Shown: positions 55,798-63,986 of the stretch, in pieces
How the letters are laid out: each line of letters starts with the position of its first letter
Position numbering within the stretch: position 1 is the stretch's first letter
Assembly: GCF_900110885.1 (NCBI RefSeq)
Contig: NZ_FOFJ01000003.1
Location: forward strand, 62,001 to 126,000
Reading direction: 5' to 3'
Origin: Azotobacter beijerinckii
GTDB taxonomy: Bacteria > Pseudomonadota > Gammaproteobacteria > Pseudomonadales > Pseudomonadaceae
Length of the DNA: 64,000 nucleotides
Notes under the pieces: model-generated
The model's database searches: none
Seen by the model: the letters and a program-made list of their open reading frames with translations, nothing else
What the model was told of the DNA's origin: nothing
Translations under genes and position numbers: made by a program

Positions 55798-57144
55798 TCA
55801 GAGCAGCGGAATGCTGTAGTTGACGCTCAGACGGTTCTCGTCGATGTCTCGCTGGCCCACGTCGTTGCCACGCCAGGCGGCGCTCATCCAGGTGAAGCTG
55901 AGCCCCTTGAGCGCGCCCTTCTGCAGCGCGTAGTCCAGGCGGAAGTCGCGTTCCCACTCCTTGTTGTCTTTGCCGGCGTCGCTGATGCTGTCGCCGCTGA
56001 AGTAGTTCAGGCCGGCCTTCAGGCCCGGCACGCCGATCTGGGCGAAGTCGTAGGCGTACTTGGCCACCCAGGTGCTCTCGCCGGAATTGTGGAACTTGTG
56101 CACCTGGGCGTCGGTGATCAGGTAGAGCACCCGGCCCCCGCCCTGGTTGAGGTGGGGGAAGTCGCTGTTGCCGGTGATCTGCTGGTAGCCAGCGCCCAGC
56201 GAGTGGCCAGCCAGGCTGTAGGTGAACATCGCACTCCACAGGTGGTTGTTCACCTCGTAGCGATTGGAGCTACCGGAGCTCCAGTAGCCGTTGGCGCGGT
56301 AGCCCTCGGCGCGTCCGGAAGCGCTGCCGTTCTTGCCGTCGGAGTTGCTTTCGAAGTAGCGCAGGTCGCTCTTCAGCGAACCCACCGGCAGCTGCCAGTT
56401 GTGCAGCAGGCCGAAGAAGTGCTGGGTGTAGAAGTCGCGCAGGTTGCCGTAGTAGTACTGCAGCGTCAGGTCCTTGTTGACCCGGTAGTCGACGCCGCTG
56501 TAGTAGAACTTGTTGCTGAACTGGCCGGTCGCGGGGTTGTTCGAACCCTCGATCGACAGGCTGTCGGTGTTGCTGGAGTTACGCTCCTTGGAGTGCTCCA
56601 GCTTACCGACGGTGAAGGTGAAGTCCTTCAGCTCGTTGGAGGTGATCTGCCCGCCCTGGTAGGTCTGCGGCAGCAAGCGACCGTCGTTGGCGATCACCAC
56701 CGGCAGGCGGGGCCTCAGGGTACCCACCTGGGCCACGGTCTTGGAGATGCGCATCTTGCCGGTCACGCCCAGCCAGGCGAAATCCTCCTGAGCCTTCCCG
56801 TTGCCTTTCAACGGGAAGAGTTGCCCCGGAACGCGATCGACCCCGGCGGCGGGCTTGTCGGCATCGCCGCCACCGTCCAGACGCACGCCGTACCCGCTCA
56901 GCAGGTCGACGCCGAAACCGACGGGGCCACCGGTGAAGCCGGACTGATAGTCGAGGAGGAAGCCCTGGCCCCATTCCTCGGAGCCGCCACGATCCTCGTT
57001 GCGGATGTCCTGGTTGAAATAAAAGTTACGCGCACTGAGCGTAGCCTTGCTGTCTTCGAAGAAGCCCGCAGCGCCCGCCTGCTGCGACAGAGTCTGACCC
57101 AACATGGCTGCCGTCACGGCCAAGGTCAGAGTGGACTTGTTCAT
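55798..57144 (-). CDS. OprD family outer-membrane porin
   Basis: Substrate-specific outer-membrane channel. The 448-residue precursor has a signal peptide (TLAVTAAMLGQTLSQQAGAAGF) and OprD motifs ATLSARNFYFNQDIRN, WGQGFLLDYQSGFTGGPVGFGVDLLSGYGVRLD and LPVVIANDGRLLPQTYQGGQ. The barrel ends RLSVNYSIPLL with the expected aromatic strand pattern. Substrates of this family are usually amino acids or small organic acids; which one cannot be told. I chose the start at 57144 because AGGAG is too close to the ATG at 57153. Confidence 0.92.
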   Translation of the reverse strand: MNKSTLTLAVTAAMLGQTLSQQAGAAGFFEDSKATLSARNFYFNQDIRNEDRGGSEEWGQGFLLDYQSGFTGGPVGFGVDLLSGYGVRLDGGGDADKPAAGVDRVPGQLFPLKGNGKAQEDFAWLGVTGKMRISKTVAQVGTLRPRLPVVIANDGRLLPQTYQGGQITSNELKDFTFTVGKLEHSKERNSSNTDSLSIEGSNNPATGQFSNKFYYSGVDYRVNKDLTLQYYYGNLRDFYTQHFFGLLHNWQLPVGSLKSDLRYFESNSDGKNGSASGRAEGYRANGYWSSGSSNRYEVNNHLWSAMFTYSLAGHSLGAGYQQITGNSDFPHLNQGGGRVLYLITDAQVHKFHNSGESTWVAKYAYDFAQIGVPGLKAGLNYFSGDSISDAGKDNKEWERDFRLDYALQKGALKGLSFTWMSAAWRGNDVGQRDIDENRLSVNYSIPLL

Positions 57145-58238
57145 GGGTTCCATTGCTCCTGATGAATTATTAGTGTGAGTTTTCCATGGGCCCGATCCAC
57201 CCGAGCCTGGGGAGGCTCGCCGGGGGGCGGCGAAAATGACAGTTATGTGTCGATTTGAAAATTGGAACCGATACTGTCAAGGCGAAAAGAAATCGTTTCT
57301 TGACCTGAATCACAGCGATCCATGTACCTGCATCGCGAAGCGGCAGAAAAACTGCGTCAAAATATGTCAAAAGTCGCCGCATTCAATGCATTTTCTAGAT
57401 CATGTCGCTCGATACGATACAGCCAGCAAATCAAAAGAAGCCTTCCACTGCGTCCGGTCCGGATCAGCGGACATACGCATTTTTTATATTCTCAGCTACC
57501 GCCCAGCTCGAATGCCGCACTGCGTATGGCAATACCCATGCCACAGCGCATATTTTTATAAAAAAATACTAAAAATCAATAACTTAATAAAGTTAGTTCA
57601 TGCTTGAATGGTTGTCGTAAATAAATCTACAGACCGCATGGTTATGTCTATTTGTATACAACGCTACACGCGCGTCCAAAGCCACGGCACGCGCCGGACG
57701 GCGCAAGGCCTTCCTGTTCCGGTTGCTTCGAGAGTGTTCCGAAATAATCCCGCATTCCGGCTCTTGCCCCGCTCGCCCAGAGCCGGAATGCGGGTTCACA
57801 CGTCAATCGCGGGGTGTCTTCCGCCTCGCAGGCGCACGTCTCCCGCGTCCGTGAACAGGTGTCGACACGTCATTCACAGATTCGATAGCGCAAACGGTAT
57901 CGTCGGCGATGCGGCGTTCTGCGCCCGGCCGTGGGAATGTCCCCTGGTGCAGCCGAACCGCCGCTCGATCAAGGTGCTTGACCTTCGCCCGTATCCCCGC
58001 CCGTTGTGCTCGCCGACATCCCCGGCATCGGCAAAAGCCGGCCGTTTCATCGGGAAACCCGGGCAGGCGTATTTCACCAAAGTCAGAAGGCTTTTTTCAG
58101 AGCTTTTTAAAATCAATAATTTATATAGTTAGTTCGTATTTGGCGGGTTGCCGCAAAGGCACGGTACGGAGGCCATCGTGCGCCGGCGGCGGGCTTGCCG
58201 TATCCTGCGGGCGCCCCGCCACAGGAGGACCATCAGGC
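57145..58238. other. AT-richer gap of about 1.1 kb without a convincing gene
   Basis: Base composition drops markedly between about 57240 and 57660. Open frames here have no recognisable protein sequence or ribosome site. A 43-bp motif occurs twice in direct orientation (57572-57615 and 58109-58150, both beginning AAAATCAATAA and containing AGTTAGTTC), about 540 bp apart, with a strong hairpin between them. It may be an old insertion or a duplicated promoter region; I found no transposase. Confidence 0.45.
57749..57794. repeat. 16-bp perfect hairpin
   Basis: CCCGCATTCCGGCTCT (57749-57764) pairs exactly with AGAGCCGGAATGCGGG (57779-57794) around a 14-nt loop. No T-run follows on either side, so it may be a structured RNA element or relic rather than an intrinsic terminator. 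Confidence 0.6.
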
Positions 58239-58643
58239 ATGCCAACCCCCCAAGAGATGCTCGAGCGCTTCCAGGACAGCTACGCCCTGGGCGACGAGGC
58301 GATCGACCACACCCACCGCGAATTCCTCGAACTCTGCCTGGCCGCGGCGAATGCCACGGGGCCGGAGTTCGCGGAAGCATTCAAGGCGCTGTTCGAGCAC
58401 ACCAGCCACCACTTCGCCGACGAGGAGGCGAAGATGCAGGCCTCCGGCTATCCCGCCTTCGGCGAGCACCGCGCCAACCACCAGCGCATCCTCGGCGACA
58501 TGGACCGCTTCTGCCAGCGCGCCGCCGCCGGCCGCGCGCAGATGGCCCGCGCCTGGCTGAACGACAGCCTGCCGGCCTGGTTCGCCCTGCACGCCAAGAC
58601 CATGGACAGCGCCCTGGTGGTCCATCTCCGCCAGCACGGCTGA
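58239..58643 (+). CDS. bacteriohemerythrin
   Basis: A 134-residue four-helix protein with the diiron, O2-binding hemerythrin motifs: IDHTHREFLELC, HTSHHFADEEAKMQ, FGEHRANHQRIL and LHAKTMDSALVVHL. All expected His and acidic ligands are visible. It may carry or sense oxygen in the cytoplasm, which would suit a microaerobic or diazotrophic life. AGGAGG lies 10 nt before the start. Confidence 0.9.
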   Translation: MPTPQEMLERFQDSYALGDEAIDHTHREFLELCLAAANATGPEFAEAFKALFEHTSHHFADEEAKMQASGYPAFGEHRANHQRILGDMDRFCQRAAAGRAQMARAWLNDSLPAWFALHAKTMDSALVVHLRQHG

Positions 58644-58778
58644 GACGCGGCGCACAAATCTGCCGGCTGCCCGGCAACCTCTCCCGCGCCGAGGCCGGAT
58701 AATTCCGGCCTGCCGCCCCTGTTCCCGGGCGGCCTCCCAGCACCGACCCTTCGCCTTTCGTCCCGACAAGGAGCCGTC

Positions 58779-60512
58779 ATGTCCACGCTTCGCACCTTCC
58801 ACCGATCCGTCTTCGGCCTGGCCCTGCTCGCCGCCGGCGTCGCCCAGGCCGCCGGCACGGCGGACGTCCTCATCCAGCCGGTCGCCAGCCGCTTCCCGAC
58901 CATCGCGGTCGACGTGAACGTCCGCGACGCCAAGACCGGCGCGCCGATTCCGGGGCTGACCCGGGAGCAGTTCAGCGTCACCGAAGATCTGCGCGAAGCC
59001 GCGATCCTCGGCGTCGAGAGCCTGACCCCGGAGGCGGCGGACGCGCGCGGCGTGGACTTCGTCTTCGTCTTCGACGACACCGGCAGCATGGCCGAGGAGA
59101 TCGACGGGCTGATCCAGCGCACCCTGGAATTCGCCAACATCGTCCAGACCTCCGGCTTCGACTACCGCTTCGCGCTGATCTCCTTCGGCGACGAGCTGCG
59201 CCACAAGGTGGACTTCACCGCCTCGGCCGGCGACTTCAAGACCGCGGTGGCGGCCCTGCGCGCCGACGGCGGCGGCGACGAGCCGGAAAATGCCCTGGAG
59301 GCCCTGCGCTACGGCGTCACCGCGCTGAGCCACGACCCGGCGCGGCGCAAGGTGTTCGTGCTGATCACCGACGCCTCCTTCCACAGCGCCGACGCCGTCA
59401 CCCCGCTGACCACTCAGGCGGTGCTCGCCGACCTGAAGACACTCGGCGCCGTGCTCAACGTGGTCGGCCCCAACCTCGACCAGTACCGCTGGATGGCCGA
59501 CGCCCTGGCGGGCAGCTTCTACGACAAGGATTCCGGGCAGTTCAAGCGGATCGTCGAACAGATCGCCGGCGGCTCGGCCAGCAACTACCGCCTGACCTTC
59601 ACCACCAGCCGTCCGGACTACGACAACACCTGGCGGGCGCTGGAAGTCGCCGTGAAAGACGCCAGCGAAGGCAGCGGCGTCTCCCAGTACCAAGCGCCGA
59701 GCTGGGTGAGCGCCTCCTCGCGGATCGACGGCTTCAGCGGCATCAACAGCCAGTTCGCGCCGCACAACGCGATCGACGGCAACCCCGCCACCGCCTGGGC
59801 CGAGGGCGTGTCCGGCGCCGGCGTCGGCGAATGGGTGGCGCTGAACTTCGCCGCGCCGCAGACCGTCGACCGCTTCGCCCTGACCCTGCCGGCCGGCAGC
59901 ACGGTCCGCCGCGTCGGCGTGCTGATCAACGACGAGGACAAGCGCTTCTACGACCTCAAGCCGGGGCAGAGCGCGCAGTCGTTCGCCCTCGAGGCGCCGC
60001 TGCCGGTGTCGCGCTTCAAGGTGGTGCTGGAGGCGGCGGAAAGCGGCGACAACGGCCTGGCCGAGATCGAGCTGTTCAATGGCAGTGCGCTCGTCGAGCC
60101 CATCGCCAAGGCCCACGACATCCGCCGCACCGCGAAGCTCGCGCAGGAGCAGAACAAGCAGGGCGAGACGCTCTACCACGCGAAGAAATACGACGACGCG
60201 GTGTTCTACTACAAGGAAGCGCTGAAGAACGATCCCACCTACGCCCAGGCCTTCAGCAACCTGGGCCTGGCCTACCAGCGGCAGAACCAGTTCGCCGACG
60301 CCGTCTGGGCCAACCGCCAGGCAATCGCCCTCGCGCGCGGCACCACCCGCGACACCGTGCTGGCCAGCTCGCACTACAACATCGCGCGGATCTTCGAGGC
60401 GCAGAACAAGTTCGAGCAGGCGCTGCAGAACTTCCTGTGGGCGCAGAACTACAAGGCCAACCCGGTGTACGACAAGGCCATCGCCCGGATGAACGAAAAA
60501 CTCGGCCGCTGA
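58779..60512 (+). CDS. secreted vWA-domain protein with discoidin-like and TPR domains
   Basis: A 577-residue precursor with a signal peptide (VFGLALLAAGVAQAAG). A von Willebrand A domain follows with the metal-binding motif FVFDDTGSMAEE near residue 100 and VFVLITDASFHSAD. A discoidin/F5-8C-like segment (SRIDGFSGINSQFAPHNAIDGNPATAWAEG) spans about residues 305-440. A TPR region (GETLYHAKKYDDAVFYYKEAL, AQAFSNLGLAYQRQNQFADAV) ends the protein. The role is probably binding to a surface or polysaccharide partner in the periplasm. It lies 14 bp before the deacetylase gene, so the two are an operon. Confidence 0.83.
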   Translation: MSTLRTFHRSVFGLALLAAGVAQAAGTADVLIQPVASRFPTIAVDVNVRDAKTGAPIPGLTREQFSVTEDLREAAILGVESLTPEAADARGVDFVFVFDDTGSMAEEIDGLIQRTLEFANIVQTSGFDYRFALISFGDELRHKVDFTASAGDFKTAVAALRADGGGDEPENALEALRYGVTALSHDPARRKVFVLITDASFHSADAVTPLTTQAVLADLKTLGAVLNVVGPNLDQYRWMADALAGSFYDKDSGQFKRIVEQIAGGSASNYRLTFTTSRPDYDNTWRALEVAVKDASEGSGVSQYQAPSWVSASSRIDGFSGINSQFAPHNAIDGNPATAWAEGVSGAGVGEWVALNFAAPQTVDRFALTLPAGSTVRRVGVLINDEDKRFYDLKPGQSAQSFALEAPLPVSRFKVVLEAAESGDNGLAEIELFNGSALVEPIAKAHDIRRTAKLAQEQNKQGETLYHAKKYDDAVFYYKEALKNDPTYAQAFSNLGLAYQRQNQFADAVWANRQAIALARGTTRDTVLASSHYNIARIFEAQNKFEQALQNFLWAQNYKANPVYDKAIARMNEKLGR

Positions 60513-60526
60513 GCGGAGGGAAGGAC

Positions 60527-61696
60527 ATGAAGCGTTCGCGCGCAACACTCGCGGGCCAGGCCTGGCTGGCCGGCGCCCTGCTTTCGCTGCTGGCCGCCGG
60601 CGTGCCGGCGGCGGGACCGGAGAAACTCGCCAGCTACGACCGCACGCTCTGGCCGGAACCCCTCGACAGCCCGCAGCGCTTCGACCGGGCCTCGCGCCAG
60701 GAGATTCTCGCCCTGGTGCGGATCATCGAGCGCACGCCGCTGGCCGACGCGGCGGCCATCCAGGCCTTCACCGGGGTGAAGACGCCCAACGCCGAGGGCG
60801 TCGCCCGCTGGCTGGAGGAGACGCGCCGGCGCCTGCTGGCCAACTACCGGGCGGCGAGCCGCGGCTGCGACGGCGCGGCGGCCTGCCCGCCGGCCGCGGA
60901 CTGGCCGGCGCTGGCGCTGCTGGCCGGCCGGGCCGCCGAGGACACGGCGATCCAGACCTGGCGGCAGGCCGCCGAAGGCTTCCACACCACCTACCTCTAC
61001 GAACAGGTGCGCCTGGCCTCGCTGTTTCCGCGCATCACCAGCGAGATCGCCCGGCTGGACGACAGCGAGCTGACCGGCTTCGAACTGCCCGACCGGCAGT
61101 TCGCCCTGAGCTTCGACGACGGCCCCTCGGGCAACGACGAGACCGAGCGGCTGCTGCACTGGCTGCGCGAGCGCGGCTCCGGCGCCTTCTTCTTCGTCCT
61201 CGGCGAAAACCTCGAACGGCGCCTGGGCAAGGAGTCCGCCGCCGCGCTGGGCGAACGCTACCAAGGCCAGTGCCTGGCCTCCCACGGCTACAGCCACGTG
61301 CCGCACCAGAAACTGGCCGGCTGGCAGGACTCGCTGGACAAGACCGCCCGGCTGATCGCCCGCGTCCAGCCCGCCGGCCCGGCCGGCGGCGCCTGGTTCC
61401 GCCCGCCCTACGGGCAGCGCAATGCGGAGCAGATCGCCTACCTGAAAGCCCGCGACGGCCGCGTGGTGCTGTGGAACATCGACTCCCAGGACTGGAACGC
61501 CAAACTGCCACCCGCCGCCATGCAGGACCGGCTGATCACTCTGATGTTGCTCTGGCGCCGCGGCATCCTGCTGTTCCACGACATCCACCCCAAGGCCCGC
61601 ACCGCCCTGCCGGGGATCGGGGCGTTCATGGAGAAGAGCGGGTTGTCGATGGTGGGGTGCGGGGAAGTGGTGAAGGGGTTGGCTGGGGAGTCTTGA
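60527..61696 (+). CDS. polysaccharide deacetylase (NodB domain)
   Basis: A 389-residue secreted enzyme with a signal peptide (WLAGALLSLLAAGVPAAG). An N-terminal helical region of about 180 residues precedes the NodB domain. Motif 1 is FALSFDDGPSGNDET, motif 2 is SHGYSHVPHQ, motif 3 is WFRPPYGQRN, motif 4 is VVLWNIDSQDWN and motif 5 is GILLFHDIHPKA. The catalytic residues are all present. It would remove acetyl groups from a cell-surface or peptidoglycan-type glycan. GGAGGGAAGG precedes the start. Confidence 0.88.
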   Translation: MKRSRATLAGQAWLAGALLSLLAAGVPAAGPEKLASYDRTLWPEPLDSPQRFDRASRQEILALVRIIERTPLADAAAIQAFTGVKTPNAEGVARWLEETRRRLLANYRAASRGCDGAAACPPAADWPALALLAGRAAEDTAIQTWRQAAEGFHTTYLYEQVRLASLFPRITSEIARLDDSELTGFELPDRQFALSFDDGPSGNDETERLLHWLRERGSGAFFFVLGENLERRLGKESAAALGERYQGQCLASHGYSHVPHQKLAGWQDSLDKTARLIARVQPAGPAGGAWFRPPYGQRNAEQIAYLKARDGRVVLWNIDSQDWNAKLPPAAMQDRLITLMLLWRRGILLFHDIHPKARTALPGIGAFMEKSGLSMVGCGEVVKGLAGES

Positions 61697-61828
61697 TGGG
61701 GATAAGTTGGGGGCCTATCGGCCATGGTGTATAACGCCCCGAAACGGTCGCCATGGCCGCGAAACCCTCGGTCTAGACAGGGATAGTGAAAATGACTAGG
61801 AATGTTATCCTCCACGCCCGTTCGGGTA
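61697..61828. other. relic of an attI-side region beside the right array
   Basis: The 14-bp CCATGGTGTATAAC at 61723-61736 is the exact complement of the intI start region at 10407-10420 (GTTATACACCATGG). The following 90 bp do not match the left side. This suggests that an integrase start and attI once lay here and that the integrase was lost. The evidence is short and could be chance. Confidence 0.4.
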
Positions 61829-62179
61829 GTTATGCACCAAATGGTGTGTTTGTTCACACCATTTGGTGTCGAATAGTAGTTAACCAACAATATCCACCAT
61901 CGGGCGTAGGGAAACGTAAATGATGTGGAATCAATCGCCGAAAAAACCGAAAAAATCAGCTATACCCAGCACGGGGCTCCGGCGGAGCATAACGAAGTTA
62001 ATGCACACGCCGGAGCCCCGTGCTGGGGGAGAGGCAAATTTTTCGATTTTCATTGCGCTTGAGCGCCTACCCCATTTACAGCCCGCTGCGCGGGACGGAG
62101 TGTATTGTCGGCTAACTAGTCGCTCAAACACACACTCGCAAAAAGCGCGCGAGCGGTGTTTAGCTCCGTTACGTTAGGC
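61829..62179 (+). mobile_element. non-coding hairpin cassette, right copy of the 351-bp inverted repeat
   Basis: Runs from GTTATGC (61829-61835) to GTTAGGC (62173-62179) and is, by eye, an exact reverse-complement copy of 9986-10336. The flanks differ at both ends, so the identity stops precisely at integron core sites. It holds the same hairpin (61965-61984 with 62008-62027) and an attC-like end. It leads the right-hand array, as the other copy leads the left-hand one. Confidence 0.87.
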
Positions 62180-62404
62180 ATAATTAGCTTTGTAGTTGGT
62201 GCAGGCAAGGAAGCCAAAGATCATCTTCTGTTCTCACTTCCTTCCTGCCCCATGGGTTCTGCCCGGCTTCGAGCCTGCGGCAAAATCACCCGGTGGCTGC
62301 TTCCGTTCGCCGCAAGGATGTGGCAGTAGCGTGCCTGGTACGGTGGCGGGTTTGGCTGTTTGGCGTGAATCGCTGGCTATTCGTGCATCCGCTTTGGCTT
62401 CAAT
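62180..62404 (+). mobile_element. integron cassette F', probably non-coding
   Basis: Homologous to cassette F at 7133-7372 (about 90% identical, opposite strand), with shared blocks such as GCAGGCAAGGAAG and GGCTATTCGTGCATCCGCTT. The open frame starting at 62196 keeps the segment FLPAPWVLPGFE in both copies, but other changes alter residues, so coding is doubtful. It is the second cassette of the right array. Confidence 0.65.
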
Positions 62405-62486
62405 GCCTAACATTCGGTTCAAGTCGTTCGCTTCGCTCACTGGGACGCCCGCGTACCGCGGCCGCCCCTTAACCTAAACGTTAGCC
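62405..62486 (+). repeat. attC recombination site
   Basis: GCCTAAC at 62405 and GTTAGCC at 62480 bound an imperfect palindrome with GTTCGCTTCGCTCAC and a GTACCGCGGCC core. The next gene starts 4 bp after the core. Confidence 0.75.
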
Positions 62487-62489
62487 GCC

Positions 62490-62885
62490 ATGAAGAAGCA
62501 CACAATCCTGAAACTCCTCAATACGTTCCTCACAGTTTTATTTTCATTCAGCTTGACTGCAATATTTACAGTAGCTCCCGCTGCTTTTGGCTTTGGCTGG
62601 CCATACTCATCAAGAATCGGCAGTATTTTGGCAGTATTCTCATGGACAATAGGATTAGCTGCATGGGCAATTCTCATTGCCATGGGAGTGGCATGGGCCT
62701 ACGACAAGAAGCTTCACAAATCCATCCCCATTACAGGAACAGTAATAGGAACTTTGAGTATTTTGCCGTGGATCCCTACCATCATCCCCATGCTCACACT
62801 CACACCAGCTTTGATCCTAGCGGTCAGGCTTGTTCGTTATCATTTGAATCTCACAAAAGACGACACAGGCTGCATACACGGTTAA
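62490..62885 (+). CDS. integron cassette membrane protein, unknown function
   Basis: A 131-residue protein with four hydrophobic segments: TFLTVLFSFSLTAIFTVAPAAF, IGSILAVFSWTIGLAAWAIL, ITGTVIGTLSILPWIPTII and MLTLTPALILAVRLV. No Shine-Dalgarno is evident and the ATG lies 4 bp past the cassette core, as is common in integron cassettes. Codon use is AT-richer than the neighbouring chromosome, which fits recent acquisition. The family is not recognised. Confidence 0.72.
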   Translation: MKKHTILKLLNTFLTVLFSFSLTAIFTVAPAAFGFGWPYSSRIGSILAVFSWTIGLAAWAILIAMGVAWAYDKKLHKSIPITGTVIGTLSILPWIPTIIPMLTLTPALILAVRLVRYHLNLTKDDTGCIHG

Positions 62886-62968
62886 CAATGCGCTCAACTA
62901 TCGCTCACTTCGTTCGCTGGACAGCCAAAAGCTACGCTTTTGCCTGCCTGTTAGCTTAATCGTTAGCT
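62880..62968 (+). repeat. attC recombination site
   Basis: An 89-bp site with AACAATGCGCTCAAC, TCGCTCACTTCGTTCGCTGG, the CAAAAGCTACGCTTTTG hairpin and GTTAGCTTAATCGTTAGCT. It is nearly the same as the left-array sites at 7783 and 8799, read in the opposite direction on the chromosome. It overlaps the upstream stop codon. Confidence 0.85.
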
Positions 62969-63026
62969 GCACATACAAACATCACAATCTAAGGTTTTAT
63001 TGCTCTTCAACGAAAGGAGAAACAAA

Positions 63027-63395
63027 ATGTTTCAAAAAGGTGCGTATCCCTTAATTATCGCCTTATTCTTAACTGGTTGCGGTTTGACCCCAATTCAAAA
63101 ACAACAGGTAGCACAATTTGCAACCGCGACTGAGTCTGTAGCAAAGACAACTCAAGATCAATTCAAAACTACGCGAGACAAAGTCATTGAATTGGAAAGA
63201 AGAAGGCTAATAATGCGAAACGAAGCACCACCTAAAGATTTCGATCTAGATGGTGGGTTAAGTGAATCTGGAATCGCCACTCAAATAGCCACACTAAAGG
63301 CACTCCAATCGTATGGTGATATTCTAAATAAGCTGGCAACAAATGACCAAGGTGAGGCAATCGCCAAGGCGGCAAGGCGGCAAGGCGGCAACTAA
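63027..63395 (+). CDS. cassette lipoprotein, N-terminal part, shortened by an 8-bp repeat
   Basis: A 122-residue product with a lipobox (IALFLTGCGLT) and a helical mature part (QQVAQFATATESVAKTTQDQ, RTRDKV-like charged stretch). The reading frame ends at TAA (63393-63395) right after three copies of the 8-bp unit AAGGCGGC (63366-63389). If the repeat had one or four copies the frame would continue into the next open frame (AATNFMTQFEAAKQTQ). A good ribosome site (AAGGAG) precedes the start. Confidence 0.7.
   Translation: MFQKGAYPLIIALFLTGCGLTPIQKQQVAQFATATESVAKTTQDQFKTTRDKVIELERRRLIMRNEAPPKDFDLDGGLSESGIATQIATLKALQSYGDILNKLATNDQGEAIAKAARRQGGN
63366..63389 (+). repeat. 8-bp tandem repeat (3 copies) that sets the reading frame
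   Basis: The sequence is AAGGCGGC repeated three times. Because 8 is not a multiple of 3, each gain or loss of a copy changes the downstream frame. One or four copies fuse the two flanking open frames; two or three copies end translation early. This is the structure of a slipped-strand phase-variable locus. Confidence 0.75.
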
Positions 63396-63399
63396 TTTT

Positions 63400-63975
63400 A
63401 TGACGCAGTTTGAAGCTGCCAAACAAACTCAGGATGCAGCATACAAAATTGATGATAATAAGAAAAGCGCTGTATTAGGCGTGATAGGCATTGCCAGCAC
63501 ATGGTTTGTAGAAAGCAAAAAGAAGAAACACATAAAGCCAATTGTCGAGGCGTACTCTAAGGATGTCGGAAACCTAGCTGGATTATTAAGGAATGATCTT
63601 ACCTTAGTCGAGGATTCTTTGTGCATTGAAGAATCAAAGCGAAAGGCTGCAACAAGTAAAATTGGTGTTATAGATATATATTGCACAAGCGCTGACGCGG
63701 TGAGTGAACTCTCGGGCGATGTACTCAAACAAAAAGATCTTTCTTACCAAGAAAGAGAGTTTGCATACAATTCCTATGTTCTTGCGCAGCAGGCAAAGGC
63801 TGAAATTAGCGCCTTATCTAGCCAGGGTAATGGTTTAGTATCTAAATTATCTAAAGCAAACGATCAACTTCTAAAAGTTATCGAAGATGACACCTACACT
63901 GCCGACGACATCAAGGCATTCGCTAAACAGGTAGAAGAACTGCAAACCCACATTAAAGTGCTGACCGGTAAATAG
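63400..63975 (+). CDS. cassette protein, C-terminal part of the split lipoprotein gene
   Basis: A 191-residue frame starting at MTQFEAAKQTQDAAYK, 4 bp after the stop of the upstream frame. It has one possible weak hydrophobic stretch (AVLGVIGIASTWFV) and long helical, Lys/Glu-rich parts (QQAKAEISALSSQGNGLVSK, QLLKVIEDDTYTADDIKAF). It is probably the second half of one gene with 63027-63395 and may be made by reinitiation or after repeat-copy change. The family is unrecognised. Confidence 0.6.
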   Translation: MTQFEAAKQTQDAAYKIDDNKKSAVLGVIGIASTWFVESKKKKHIKPIVEAYSKDVGNLAGLLRNDLTLVEDSLCIEESKRKAATSKIGVIDIYCTSADAVSELSGDVLKQKDLSYQEREFAYNSYVLAQQAKAEISALSSQGNGLVSKLSKANDQLLKVIEDDTYTADDIKAFAKQVEELQTHIKVLTGK

Positions 63976-63986
63976 GAGAGAATATC

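Noticed and set aside
57236-57607. 123-codon open frame in the AT-richer gap
   Set aside because: No ribosome site, no recognisable sequence, and its composition looks like translated non-coding DNA.
61920-62177. 85-codon open frame inside the duplicated cassette (also at 9988-10245)
   Set aside because: Much of it is encoded by the two arms of the hairpin and by the attC-like end. There is no ribosome site and no protein family resemblance. Its conservation follows from the DNA identity of the two copies.
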